A DNA stretch of 55,359 nucleotides from an uncultured Saprospiraceae bacterium (GTDB lineage Bacteria > Bacteroidota > Bacteroidia > Chitinophagales > Saprospiraceae): positions 1 through 55,359 of the forward strand of contig CALIEI010000020.1 in assembly GCA_938022165.1 (NCBI GenBank). Reading direction: 5' to 3'. The translations under genes and the position numbers were made by a program. Shown here in pieces: positions 19,615 through 28,553 of this stretch (positions are counted from its first letter, which is position 1; every line of letters begins with the position of its first letter). The notes beneath the pieces were generated by a model that was not told the DNA's origin, ran no database searches, and saw only the letters and a program-made list of their open reading frames with translations.

Positions 19615-21750
19615 TTAAACATTAGCTGTTCCTTTCGCTTTTGATATCACTTCTTCAGCAACATTTTTAGGCGCAGGAGCATAATGAGAGAATTCCATAG
19701 TAGAATTCGCTCTACCTGATGTAATCGTTCTTAGAGAAGTAACATATCCAAACATTTCTGCCAATGGCACATCTGCTTGTATTGCTACAACATTTCCTGT
19801 TCTCACATCTTGTGACTTTGGAAGCCCTCTTCTTCTGTTAAGGTCACCGATCACGTTACCAACAAACTCCTCAGGAGAAACCACTTCTAGCTTCATAATA
19901 GGCTCCATCAACTGTGGCTTACACTTAGGTGCTGCCACTCTAAAACCTTCCTTCGCACAAAGTTCGAATGCAATTGGCTTAGAATCCACTGCGTGAATCT
20001 TTCCATCATACACTCTAACCTTCATACTCTCTATATTGTATCCAGCTAGAATACCGTTATCCATCATTTGTAAAAACCCTTTCTTCACAGAAGGTAAGTA
20101 TTCCTTTGGAATAGATCCCCCTACGATGTTATTTACAAACTGAAGCTTTTCTTTTCCAGTCTTGAACTCATCTGTATCCAAAAATTCTTGATCAGCAGGT
20201 CCCAATTCGAATTCCATCTCAGCAAACAAACCAGATCCACCAGACTGCTTCTTAAGACGCTCTCTGTGAGAAACTGTACCGTTCAATGCCTCTTTATAAC
20301 TTACTTGAGGCTGACCTTGATTACATTCTACTTTGAATTCACGCTTCAATCTATCAATAATGATTTCTAAGTGAAGCTCACCCATACCACTAATTACAGT
20401 CTGATTCGTTTCCTCATCAAAATGTACCTTGAAAGTTGGATCTTCTTCAGCCAACTTAGCCAAAGCCATACCTAACTTATCTACATCCTTTTGAGTCTTA
20501 GGCTCAATTGCAATCCCGATCACTGGATCAGGGAATGAAATATTTTCAAGTACAATTGGATGCTTCTCATCACAGATAGTATCACCTGTTCTCAAATCTT
20601 TGAAACCTACACCAGCAGCAATATCACCTGCTTCTACACGGTCAATAGGCTTTTGCTTATTCGCGTGCATCTGGTAGATTCTAGAGATTCTCTCTTTATT
20701 TCCAGATCTTGTATTCAATACATATGAACCTGCGTCCAGTGCACCAGAGTAAACTCTGAAAAAGCACAATCTACCTACGAAAGGATCTGTTGCGATCTTA
20801 AATGCAAGTGCAGTAAAAGGCTCATTTACGTTTGGCTTTCTTTGTACCTCTTCGTCAGTCTTTGGATTGATACCATCAATCGCTTCTAGATCCATAGGAG
20901 AAGGTAAGTAAGCACAAACAGCATCCAAAAGAATTTGAACTCCTTTGTTTTTGAATGCAGAACCACACATCATAGGTGTGATCTTCATATCAATAACTGC
21001 TGCTCTAATCGCTGCGATCATCTCATCTTCAGAGATTGAGTTAGGATCCTCGAAGAACTTTTCTAATAAAGCATCATCGTATTCAGCAACTTGCTCAATT
21101 AACTTTCCTCTATATTCTTCTACAGTATCCTTGATATCATCTGGAATAGGCACTTCAGTGAAAGTCATACCAGCATCGTCATTATTCCAAACGATTGCTT
21201 TATTGGTAATCAAATCAACTACTCCTTCAAAAGTTTCTTCAGCTCCTATTGGCACCTGTAATGGTACTGCATTAGCCCCCAACTTTTCTTTAACATCGTT
21301 AACAACTTCGAAGAAATCTGCACCAGAACGATCCATTTTATTTACAAATCCTATTCTAGGTACTTTATATCTATCAGCTTGGCGCCATACTGTTTCAGAT
21401 TGTGGCTCTACACCAGATACTGCACAGAATAAGGCAACAACACCATCTAATACACGCAAAGAACGCTCTACCTCTACAGTAAAATCAACGTGACCCGGAG
21501 TATCGATTATGTTAATTGGAAATTCTTGATCCTTCCACTTCCATGAAGTCTTTGTAGCTGCAGAAGTAATGGTAATACCTCTTTCTTGCTCTTGCTCCAT
21601 CCAGTCCATAGTAGCTGCACCATCGTGTACCTCTCCAATCTTGTGGCTAATACCTGTATAGTAAAGTATTCTCTCTGTAGTGGTCGTTTTACCTGCATCA
21701 ATGTGAGCAGCAATCCCAATATTTCGAGTAAATTTTAAGTCAATTGCCAT
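19615..21750 (-). CDS. fusA: Elongation factor G
   Basis: GTPase that drives ribosomal translocation and, with RRF, recycling. It has 711 residues, normal length. The G domain has the P-loop [22 protein letters not shown] and NKMDRSGAD; the switch region has [14 protein letters not shown]. Domains II-V follow, with GEIHLEI-type [15 protein letters not shown]. It sits in rpsL-rpsG-fusA with no tuf after it. Confidence 0.98.
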   Translation of the reverse strand: MAIDLKFTRNIGIAAHIDAGKTTTTERILYYTGISHKIGEVHDGAATMDWMEQEQERGITITSAATKTSWKWKDQEFPINIIDTPGHVDFTVEVERSLRVLDGVVALFCAVSGVEPQSETVWRQADRYKVPRIGFVNKMDRSGADFFEVVNDVKEKLGANAVPLQVPIGAEETFEGVVDLITNKAIVWNNDDAGMTFTEVPIPDDIKDTVEEYRGKLIEQVAEYDDALLEKFFEDPNSISEDEMIAAIRAAVIDMKITPMMCGSAFKNKGVQILLDAVCAYLPSPMDLEAIDGINPKTDEEVQRKPNVNEPFTALAFKIATDPFVGRLCFFRVYSGALDAGSYVLNTRSGNKERISRIYQMHANKQKPIDRVEAGDIAAGVGFKDLRTGDTICDEKHPIVLENISFPDPVIGIAIEPKTQKDVDKLGMALAKLAEEDPTFKVHFDEETNQTVISGMGELHLEIIIDRLKREFKVECNQGQPQVSYKEALNGTVSHRERLKKQSGGSGLFAEMEFELGPADQEFLDTDEFKTGKEKLQFVNNIVGGSIPKEYLPSVKKGFLQMMDNGILAGYNIESMKVRVYDGKIHAVDSKPIAFELCAKEGFRVAAPKCKPQLMEPIMKLEVVSPEEFVGNVIGDLNRRRGLPKSQDVRTGNVVAIQADVPLAEMFGYVTSLRTITSGRANSTMEFSHYAPAPKNVAEEVISKAKGTANV

Positions 21751-21814
21751 AGCAAATAAATATTATAAGTTAATTTATACTTCTGTAAACGTGATTGTTC
21801 CTAATTGAGTTATA

Positions 21815-22282
21815 CTACACTCTAAAGTGTGCAAATGCTCTGTTAGACTCTGCCATTTTGTGCGTTTCTTCTTTACGCTTCACAGCAGCTCCTTCATTCT
21901 TACTTGCTGCTATTAGTTCAGCAGCTAATTTTTCAGCAAACCCTTTACCAGATCTTTGTCTAGCGAATTTGATCACCCATTTCATACCAATAGAAATCTT
22001 ACGACTTCCTCTAATTTCCGTTGGTATCTGGAATGTTGCTCCTCCAATTCTTCTACTACGTACTTCTACTTGAGGAATAGCATTATTCAACCCATCCTTC
22101 CACACTTTATGCGGATTCTCTTTAGTTTTGCTTTCTATGAGATCCATGGCATTGTAGAATACTTCAAAAGCAGTACTCTTCTTACCATCAAGCATCATAT
22201 TATTTACAAACTGAGTCACCATAATATCGCCGAACCTAGGGTCTGGCTTTACGATTCTCAATTTTGGCTTTCTTTTACGCAT
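21815..22282 (-). CDS. rpsG: 30S ribosomal protein S7
   Basis: Initiator of 30S head assembly; in E. coli it represses the str operon. It has 155 residues. Motifs: PDPRFGDIMVTQFVNNMMLD, then GLNNAIPQVEVRSRRIGGAT, and FAHFRV at the end. It starts 51 bases after rpsL and ends 64 bases before fusA. Confidence 0.98.
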   Translation of the reverse strand: MRKRKPKLRIVKPDPRFGDIMVTQFVNNMMLDGKKSTAFEVFYNAMDLIESKTKENPHKVWKDGLNNAIPQVEVRSRRIGGATFQIPTEIRGSRKISIGMKWVIKFARQRSGKGFAEKLAAELIAASKNEGAAVKRKEETHKMAESNRAFAHFRV

Positions 22283-22333
22283 CTCTATTAAGTATTATGA
22301 GTGGATATTATTATGTCTTATTTATTGTATCAA

Positions 22334-22708
22334 TTATTTCTTTGGTCGCTTAGCACCGTACTTAGATCTAGACTGAAGTCTGTCCGCAACTCCCGCTGTA
22401 TCTAGTGCACCTCTTACGATCGTATATCTTACCCCAGGTAAATCTTTTACTCTACCTCCTCTTACAAGCACGATGGAGTGTTCTTGTAGATTATGCCCTT
22501 CACCAGGTATATAGCAGATTACCTCAAATCCATTAGTCAACCTCACTTTTGCCACTTTACGCAAAGCTGAGTTTGGCTTCTTTGGAGTAGTTGTATAAAC
22601 TCTAGTACAAACACCTCTTTTTTGAGGAGATGATTCCAAAGCTTTTGACTTACTCTTGGTAATTATTTGTTTTCTACCTTTACGAACAAGTTGATTGATA
22701 GTAGGCAT
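22334..22708 (-). CDS. rpsL: 30S ribosomal protein S12
   Basis: Decoding-centre protein. The start chosen gives [20 protein letters not shown] and 124 residues, the usual length; an in-frame start at 22732 would add eight residues. The [20 protein letters not shown] loop carries the lysine usually changed in streptomycin resistance, and [20 protein letters not shown] is intact, so it looks wild type. First gene of the cluster. Confidence 0.98.
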   Translation of the reverse strand: MPTINQLVRKGRKQIITKSKSKALESSPQKRGVCTRVYTTTPKKPNSALRKVAKVRLTNGFEVICYIPGEGHNLQEHSIVLVRGGRVKDLPGVRYTIVRGALDTAGVADRLQSRSKYGAKRPKK

Positions 22709-22808
22709 ATACCTTAAAAGTTTAAAATCCAAGCCACTTTATGCACATTAAGTGCTTGGTAGTTAATTAATTATACGACTAATCGTAAACCCTTCTAAAA
22801 CGGGAACG

Positions 22809-22839
22809 CAAATGTACGACTATATTTCCATAAAAACAA
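22809..22839 (-). promoter_or_regulatory. Promoter of the str operon (TTG-N20-TACATTTG)
   Basis: Minus-strand TTG (complement of 22837-22839), 20 bases, then TACATTTG (22809-22816) match the -33 and -7 boxes. It lies about 100 bases upstream of the rpsL ATG and should start the whole ribosomal cluster. Confidence 0.7.
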
Positions 22840-22903
22840 TATAAAAAGGCCGACAATACAAGGCCTACACCCTAATTTAATAGAGCCAAAGAAGCAACTC
22901 AAC

Positions 22904-23356
22904 ATGAAACAAGACAACATCGAAATAATACAAGCTCAATCAGACGATCTAGCTGACATTTTCAAACTAGTCGAAGCGCTAGCCATCTATGAAAAGGAGC
23001 CAGACGCCGTCACAACTGATATCGAGGAATATAAAAAGTGTTTCGAAGAAGGCGTTTTTGAAGCCATATTGGCCAAAAAAGACAACAAGACGATAGGCAT
23101 GGCCTTATATTATACCACCTTTTCTACATGGAAAGGCCGCATGATCTACCTAGAGGACTTTGTTGTCGAAGAGCCATTTCGCAAATTGGGGGTTGGGAGT
23201 ATGCTATTCGACAGATTCATCGAGATATCGAAAGAAAAAGACGCCAAATTGGCTAAGTGGCAAGTCTTGGACTGGAATACTCCTGCCGTGAATTTCTACG
23301 AGAAGAAAAAAGCGACCATCGAGAAAAATTGGTGGAATGGAAAGATTATTTTCTGA
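22904..23356 (+). CDS. GNAT family N-acetyltransferase
   Basis: A 150-residue acetyl-CoA-dependent acetyltransferase, closest in feel to the diamine (spermidine/spermine) acetyltransferase subgroup. The acetyl-CoA loop is FRKLGVGSMLFDRFIEIS (RxxGxG/S), preceded by the strand MIYLEDFVVEE, and the C-terminal motif B has NTPAVNFYEKKKA. The substrate cannot be told from the sequence. The gene is divergent from rpsL and alone; the hairpin element at 23381-23544 starts 24 bases after its stop. Confidence 0.85.
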   Translation: MKQDNIEIIQAQSDDLADIFKLVEALAIYEKEPDAVTTDIEEYKKCFEEGVFEAILAKKDNKTIGMALYYTTFSTWKGRMIYLEDFVVEEPFRKLGVGSMLFDRFIEISKEKDAKLAKWQVLDWNTPAVNFYEKKKATIEKNWWNGKIIF

Positions 23357-23380
23357 CCTAATTTGCTGATTATTAATTAT

Positions 23381-23544
23381 TGAGTCCACTCCGGAAAGTA
23401 GCGGATTGCAAAAAAATAGGCTATTTTGGATGAGATTTTTTATTCTCGAAATTCAGTGATGCCTGAGCATCAGTGGATTGAGAAAATGAAAAATATCGCC
23501 AAAAGAGTCATTTTGTGCTTTCGTGACTTTTCGGAGTGGACTCA
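23381..23544. repeat. 164-bp imperfect palindromic element (MITE- or REP-like)
   Basis: Terminal arms TGAGTCCACTCCGGAAAG (23381-23398) and its near-complement (23527-23544) match at 17 of 18 positions. The two halves continue to match, less well, to a central stem TGATGC-CTGA-GCATCA (23457-23472). It is flanked by TTAT on both sides, a weak candidate target duplication. A T-run follows (23552-23559), so transcription of the upstream acetyltransferase could also end here. No coding capacity. Confidence 0.65.
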
Positions 23545-23868
23545 TTATTGAGTTTTTTTGGGGCCTCCCCCTTTTGCTTGTGCGCTAGCTAGCCCGCAAG
23601 GGGGCGCTACGATACAGGGCTCGATAGTCATCTCGGCCCTCACCCGAAAAAGGGTTCGGTCTTCGGCTAGCGCCTCACCCTTTCTCATCGCTAGGCCATT
23701 CAACTATTCCTGGAAGGACCTAATTAGATAGCACCTAGTCAGATCGACTTTCTTTTATATAAAATTCAAGGCTCAGCATAGCGTTACTGTGAAAAAGGAA
23801 GGCTATTAAATGCCTAGTACATTCATTAATCCATTGATATTAGAGCTTTACCTATGCCAATTGTGAAC

Positions 23869-24039
23869 CGGCCTGGTGGGAGGCCGTGTGAAGGATAGGA
23901 AGTATGCCGGCGATAGCTGGCAGACCAAATCACGATTTTTCTCGTGATGCAGGTCCGGAGCAAAGCGGAGTACTGGAGAGCCTGACCCTGACCTTAACTA
24001 TAATCAGGATTAAGCGTGCAAGGCTTGTTAAGGTCAGGG
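23869..24039 (+). ncRNA. Candidate structured RNA (four consecutive stems), strand uncertain
   Basis: Stems visible: CGGCCT/AGGCCG (23869-23886); TGCCGGC-GATA-GCTGGCA (23905-23922); a two-part stem GACC/GGTC enclosing ATCACGA/TCGTGAT (23923-23955); and a perfect 13-base stem at 23986-23998 and 24027-24039 (CCCTGACCTTAAC) with a 28-base loop. No known RNA family is recognised. It could equally be a stack of genomic repeats. Confidence 0.35.
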
Positions 24040-24343
24040 ACACACCCAAATACAACTGAAAGAAAAAAAATAATTAATGATTCAAAAAATAAATGGGGTC
24101 TTTGCATATCACAAAATGCTTATAACTACTAGTCTGTATGTCAACATCATAGAACCTTAAATCCCAGATTGTCAAGGGAAAAAACGAGCACTAAATCATG
24201 GAAAAACATGAGTGCTCAAAATCGATTGGATGTCATAGATTTGGTTTTTTTAGCTTAAGACCCTAAATTTATAGTACCATAAATTGAAGAAATAGTGTTT
24301 CATAGTGTGAGGGGTGGCCAAATCCTTTTTGGTTGCTCCTTTT

Positions 24344-25324
24344 TTATTGTAGCCTAGTGATGATATAATTCGCCAATTTTTCCAACTCTAAAATTGATTC
24401 TTTATTCCCATCTCTGATTTCGCTTAGCGATTTTATAGCCTTGTTAAGATAGGAATCTTTCATCTCATTTATTTCCTCTTTCACTCGACCTTTGTCCATC
24501 ATCGCTTTTACTTTAGGTAGTTTTTCCTCAAGTATCAAATCGCTATTGTATAAGACTTTGAACTCCTCGGCATGTTCATTCAGATTACTGATTGCCTTTA
24601 GGTATAGAATGGTTTTTTTGCGCTGCTGTATATCTCCTCCTATAATTTTGCCCACTCGAGCTTGCTCTCCATAGGTATCCAATAAGTCGTCCTGCAACTG
24701 AAAAGAGATTCCGATATTCAATCCAAAGTCGTATAGCTTTTGGGCATCGCGATCCGAAGCGCCGCCTAGTATAGCCCCTATCTTGAGCGCACAGGCTAGT
24801 AATACGGCTGTTTTTAGCTTGATCATTTCTAGGTAGTCTGAAATACTTACCTTATCTCTAGTTTCGAAATCAATATCGTATTGCTGGCCTTCGCACACTT
24901 CTTTAGCGGTTTGTGTAAACAGCGATAATACCTTTGATCTCTTAGCGGAGTCATTAATTTTCAGCAATTCCTCGAACACTAAAATAAGCATGACATCTCC
25001 CGAAAGAATGCCACTATTGATGTCGTATTTTTTATGCACGCTAGGTTTACCTCTGCGTGTATCTGCATTGTCCATAATATCGTCATGAACAAGGGAGAAA
25101 TTGTGAAACATCTCTACGGCATAAGCACTAGTCATAGCACTATCAGAAAAGTCAGATTGATAGAGAGAATGCGCCAATAACAAGAATACTGCGCGGATAT
25201 GTTTACCCCCCAAATTCATGATATAGTTGACTGGCTTATAAAGATTTAAAGGCTCGTGCTGTATTTCTCTGCTCTGGAGATATGCCCTATAAGCCTCTTT
25301 AAGGCTTTCCGTTTTTACATTCAT
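24344..25324 (-). CDS. Polyprenyl diphosphate synthase (trans-isoprenyl transferase)
   Basis: Condenses isopentenyl diphosphate with an allylic primer for farnesyl, geranylgeranyl or longer isoprenoids. The first aspartate-rich motif is LVHDDIMDNADTRRGKPS and the second QLQDDLLDTYG; the GGKHIRA segment binds IPP. The start MNVKTESLKEAY gives 326 residues. Earlier in-frame starts exist at 25333 (ATG) and 25345 (TTG), but the TTG is part of a promoter -7 box. The chain length cannot be fixed from sequence. Confidence 0.9.
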   Translation of the reverse strand: MNVKTESLKEAYRAYLQSREIQHEPLNLYKPVNYIMNLGGKHIRAVFLLLAHSLYQSDFSDSAMTSAYAVEMFHNFSLVHDDIMDNADTRRGKPSVHKKYDINSGILSGDVMLILVFEELLKINDSAKRSKVLSLFTQTAKEVCEGQQYDIDFETRDKVSISDYLEMIKLKTAVLLACALKIGAILGGASDRDAQKLYDFGLNIGISFQLQDDLLDTYGEQARVGKIIGGDIQQRKKTILYLKAISNLNEHAEEFKVLYNSDLILEEKLPKVKAMMDKGRVKEEINEMKDSYLNKAIKSLSEIRDGNKESILELEKLANYIITRLQ

Positions 25325-25342
25325 GCTTACCATACTTGTGGG

Positions 25343-25350
25343 CAAAGATA
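25343..25350 (-). promoter_or_regulatory. -7 box TATCTTTG of the polyprenyl synthase gene
   Basis: Minus-strand TATCTTTG is an exact TAnnTTTG match. It puts the transcript start near 25337 and so argues against the TTG start at 25345 and favours ATG 25324 (or 25333). No clear -33 TTG is seen. Confidence 0.5.
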
Positions 25351-25479
25351 AAAGGTTTGACTAGAGGTTTATAAGCTAGGCAGAATTTTAGGCATCATAT
25401 TTGAATATTTCGTTATGCGTAATCTTCAAACTGACTATTCGTTTTTGATGACAACCCGATAAATAAAAGGCTAAGGTAA

Positions 25480-27420
25480 ATGGTAAATAATAAACCTAAC
25501 ATATTATTAGTAGATAAAGAGGAGTCTGATATAAAGAGGATTTCAAAGTATATCAAAGACAGTCTTCCTAAAAGTAGACTGTTTTTAGCCAATGCATATT
25601 TTGAGGGTATCAATCATGCAAAAACCGAGAATATAGATCTTGCCTTTATTAATCTAATGCTACCTGACTCATCTGGATTTAAGACCTTAACCTCATTTTT
25701 GAATGATCAACCAGATATCCCTGTTATCGTTCTCACAGAATCGAATAATGAAATCTTAGGTAATCAAGCCATCAAAGCTGGGGCTCAAGATTTTTTAATT
25801 AAGAATGAGATAAATAGTAAGACAACTGGTCGGGCGATTCGCTATGCCATGCAGCGTCATAATAGCCAGAAAAAATTGAAAGATCTCAGTAATAGTCTCA
25901 GTACAAATCAGGAGCGATTTATCGAAGCCCAAAAGATGGGAAAATTCGGTTGCTGGGAAATGGATATCGTCTCTCATGAAATGTATTGGTCTGATGAGGT
26001 CTTTAAACTATTTGGATTCCAATTACAGAGTTTTCAACCTACCATGTCGGAGTACTTAAACTATGTACATATTGACGATAAAGCAAAGGTGGAGGAATTC
26101 TTTGATAACATATCAAAATCTAATGGCATGCTCAAAGTGGAGCATCGCATAGTAACTGAAGGAAGAAATATAAAGTACATCTCTATCCAATCTAGACTCA
26201 TGCATGATGAGCGCAGACAAAAAATCAAAGTTGTCGGCGCCATTCAAGACGTGACCGAGCGCAAGTTGAATGAAAAATTGATGCTCGAAAAGAATATCTC
26301 TAGAGGCATGCTTAATGTAAAAGAGCAAATGCTCTCTGACATCGGGTTTCAAATACGTACTCCTTTATCATCCATTACTAATCTCCTCTTCTTACTGGAG
26401 AATCTGCCGGGAAGCTCTAGACAAGCTGAACTTATAGACGGTCTTAAAAACTCTTTTGATGAGCTTTTTGGAGCAGTCAACAATTTATTGAATTATTCGA
26501 TAGTAGGTCAAGACAAGCTAAATGAAACAGAAGAAGAATTTAAGCTTGAAGAATTTGTTTTTGCCTTTGAGCGAATGGCCGCTCTAAAAGCTGGCGCCAA
26601 CAATATAGAACTCGACTTTAACAAGTCAGACAGTATACCTGCAAAGGTGATGACATACCCAAAGCGAGTGACTCAATTGTTTTATAATATTGCCAATCTA
26701 GTCTTCGCTGAAGATGAAGATACTAAGCAAATAGAGGTAGCGGCAGGAATGTCTGCAACAAATACGACAAACCAATTTGAACTGAAGCTTAAAGGATATA
26801 AGCCAGATTTTTTCAATCCAGAAATTATAAGTCTATTAAAGGCGGAAGACTATAAAACAATCTTGGACAACGTCGAGAATACACAAAATCATCACCTACT
26901 GAATGTAGCTATTTTAAATAAAATAATACGGCAGATAAATGGTGATCTTGACATAAATTTGGATTCCGAAAGTTTGCTGTTATCTATTCCCGTTAAACAA
27001 GTAAAGCAAGTAGTTGTAGATCTTGATGCACAAGAGCCAACCAGTCCGTTAAGCGTGCTGCTTGTAGAAGATCACTTCCTCAACCAAATAGCTACTAAAA
27101 AAATACTTACCACTTGGTCAAATCTGGTTTCCGTTGATATCGCTGAAAATGGCTTAGTAGGCTTAGAAAAGTATCGTGAACATGGTTACGATCTAATTTT
27201 GATGGATCTACAAATGCCAGTAATGAATGGTATAGAAGCGTCGACTAAGATACGTGAATTGAGCGAGGTTCCTATTATTGCATTAACTGCGAGTGCCAGT
27301 ACGCATGAGGAAGCAAAATGTAAGGATGCAGGGATAAATGCTTATATCACTAAGCCATTCAAACCAGAAGATTTACATATCAAAATAATGGAGCTATTGG
27401 CTCGCCAACAAGGAGCATAA
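25480..27420 (+). CDS. Degenerate hybrid sensor: REC-PAS-pseudo-HisKA/HATPase-REC
   Basis: A 646-residue soluble protein. Residues 6-125 form a receiver domain whose phospho-Asp position is Asn (N58 in LAFINLMLPDSSG). A PAS domain covers about 155-262. The dimerisation region has QIRTPL but the acceptor His of SHEIRTP is Phe (F290 in DIGFQIRTPL). The ATPase-like region (about 385-505) keeps an N-box-like stretch but no DxGxG or GxGxG box. The C-terminal receiver (523-642) is intact, with D576 in LMDLQMPVMNG and K625. It looks like a scaffold or regulator, not an active kinase. No operon partner is obvious. Confidence 0.85.
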   Translation: MVNNKPNILLVDKEESDIKRISKYIKDSLPKSRLFLANAYFEGINHAKTENIDLAFINLMLPDSSGFKTLTSFLNDQPDIPVIVLTESNNEILGNQAIKAGAQDFLIKNEINSKTTGRAIRYAMQRHNSQKKLKDLSNSLSTNQERFIEAQKMGKFGCWEMDIVSHEMYWSDEVFKLFGFQLQSFQPTMSEYLNYVHIDDKAKVEEFFDNISKSNGMLKVEHRIVTEGRNIKYISIQSRLMHDERRQKIKVVGAIQDVTERKLNEKLMLEKNISRGMLNVKEQMLSDIGFQIRTPLSSITNLLFLLENLPGSSRQAELIDGLKNSFDELFGAVNNLLNYSIVGQDKLNETEEEFKLEEFVFAFERMAALKAGANNIELDFNKSDSIPAKVMTYPKRVTQLFYNIANLVFAEDEDTKQIEVAAGMSATNTTNQFELKLKGYKPDFFNPEIISLLKAEDYKTILDNVENTQNHHLLNVAILNKIIRQINGDLDINLDSESLLLSIPVKQVKQVVVDLDAQEPTSPLSVLLVEDHFLNQIATKKILTTWSNLVSVDIAENGLVGLEKYREHGYDLILMDLQMPVMNGIEASTKIRELSEVPIIALTASASTHEEAKCKDAGINAYITKPFKPEDLHIKIMELLARQQGA

Positions 27421-27461
27421 TCTTATTCGCATTTAGGGATATTGTTTAGTAGATTGAGAAA

Positions 27462-27486
27462 AATTTGGATTTTACTAATCCAAATT
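27462..27486 (+). terminator. Stem after the hybrid sensor gene
   Basis: Perfect arms AATTTGGATT (27462-27471) and AATCCAAATT (27477-27486) with a 5-base loop, about 40 bases after the stop. There is no immediate T-run, so terminator function is likely but not certain. Confidence 0.4.
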
Positions 27487-27569
27487 CCTAATTTCTTTGT
27501 TTTACTACCTGAAGTAATTTTCTAAGCAGATTTTACTTTACTTCAAGGACTTGGATTTATTTTGCATAT

Positions 27570-28553
27570 ATGGATATCATAGACAAGGATATTATTATAA
27601 TTGGCGGTGGGCCCTCAGGGCTAGTTTGTGCTTTAGAAGCGTCAAAACGTAAGTTGGACTGCCTTATTTTAGAGAAAGGTTTGCTGGTCAATAGTATATA
27701 CAACTTCCCAACCAATATGACTTTCTTTTCCACCTCTCAAGTCTTGGAGATAGGTGACATTCCATTTATCTCGCATAGTGACAAACCAAGCAGAAAAGAA
27801 GCGCTTGAGTATTATCGTCGGGTATCCGAAGCATATGACCTAGATATTCACTACCGCCAAAAAGTTCAGTCTGTCAAAAAGGAGCACTTCAAATTTGAAA
27901 TAAGAACGCAGGATTCCATCTATAGATCTCAATATTTGATAGTAGCTACTGGATATTATGACACGCCAAATTTATTGCATGTGCCAGGTGAGGAGCTGGC
28001 TAAAGTTAAACACTACTATGATGATGCCCATCCTTATATTGGTCAAAATATAGCAGTAGTGGGTGCTGCAAATTCTGCCTGTGATGTAGCCTTGGAAACC
28101 TACTATAAGGGAGCTCATGTCACTATGATAATCAAGGATGAAGGCATCTATGAAAAAGTCAAATACTGGATTAAGCCTAATATTGAAAATCGAATAAAAG
28201 AGGGAAGTATAAAAGCATACTTTAGTAGTCAGATAAAAAAAATACTGCCAACTCATCTGGTAGTCGATACACCAGAAGGAGAAATAAAAATAGAAAATGA
28301 CTATGTGCTTGCCATGACAGGTTACAGGCCGGATTTTCCATTCTTGAAAAAACTAGGAATAGCATTTTCTGATAATGAACATGTTCCCGTTTTCAATATA
28401 AACACTTTTGAATGCAATGTTCCGCAGATGTATCTTGCTGGAGTTATATTGGCTGGCAACAATACTAGCAAATTGTTTATCGAAAATACCCGTCACCATG
28501 GAAAGGTAATTATAGAAGATATTCAACAAAAGATGGCGGCCATTTATGCTTAA
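27570..28553 (+). CDS. ypdA: YpdA-family FAD/NAD(P)-dependent oxidoreductase (putative bacillithiol disulfide reductase)
   Basis: A 327-residue flavoprotein of the thioredoxin-reductase fold. The FAD Rossmann motif is at residues 8-30 (IIIIGGGPSGLVCALEASKR), and the NAD(P) motif at about 165-190 (IAVVGAANSACDVALETYYK), with a second FAD contact in MYLAGVILAGNNTSKLFI. It lacks the CxxC of thioredoxin reductase, as in YpdA. The FPTNMTFFSTS segment fits that family. YpdA is thought to reduce bacillithiol disulfide, and Bacteroidota make bacillithiol. It overlaps the next gene by 8 bases. Confidence 0.85.
   Translation: MDIIDKDIIIIGGGPSGLVCALEASKRKLDCLILEKGLLVNSIYNFPTNMTFFSTSQVLEIGDIPFISHSDKPSRKEALEYYRRVSEAYDLDIHYRQKVQSVKKEHFKFEIRTQDSIYRSQYLIVATGYYDTPNLLHVPGEELAKVKHYYDDAHPYIGQNIAVVGAANSACDVALETYYKGAHVTMIIKDEGIYEKVKYWIKPNIENRIKEGSIKAYFSSQIKKILPTHLVVDTPEGEIKIENDYVLAMTGYRPDFPFLKKLGIAFSDNEHVPVFNINTFECNVPQMYLAGVILAGNNTSKLFIENTRHHGKVIIEDIQQKMAAIYA

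Larger units (their letters stand above)
23357..24343. other. 987-base non-coding gap rich in inverted repeats
   Basis: No gene is supported. From left to right it holds a 164-bp imperfect palindrome (23381-23544), a hairpin CCCCCTTTTGC against GCAAGGGGG (23567-23604), a GC-richer repeat patch (23600-23700), a series of stems at 23869-24039 that could be a structured RNA, and a stem at 24186-24217 (GAGCACT against AGTGCTC). Base composition is clearly more GC than the flanking genes at 23560-24050. Confidence 0.65.

Noticed and set aside
20945-21493. A 182-codon open frame antisense to fusA
   Set aside because: It is a shadow of the fusA coding frame with no recognisable protein motif, and fusA is certain.
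23950-23958. CAGGTCCGG, the start of the conserved SRP RNA core
   Set aside because: The full SRP motif (GGTCCGGAAGGAAGC) and its asymmetric loop are absent, and the neighbouring stems are in the wrong order for SRP RNA.
23557-24060. Remnant insertion sequence or group II intron in the GC-richer gap
   Set aside because: No transposase or reverse-transcriptase frame and no recognisable intron domain V.
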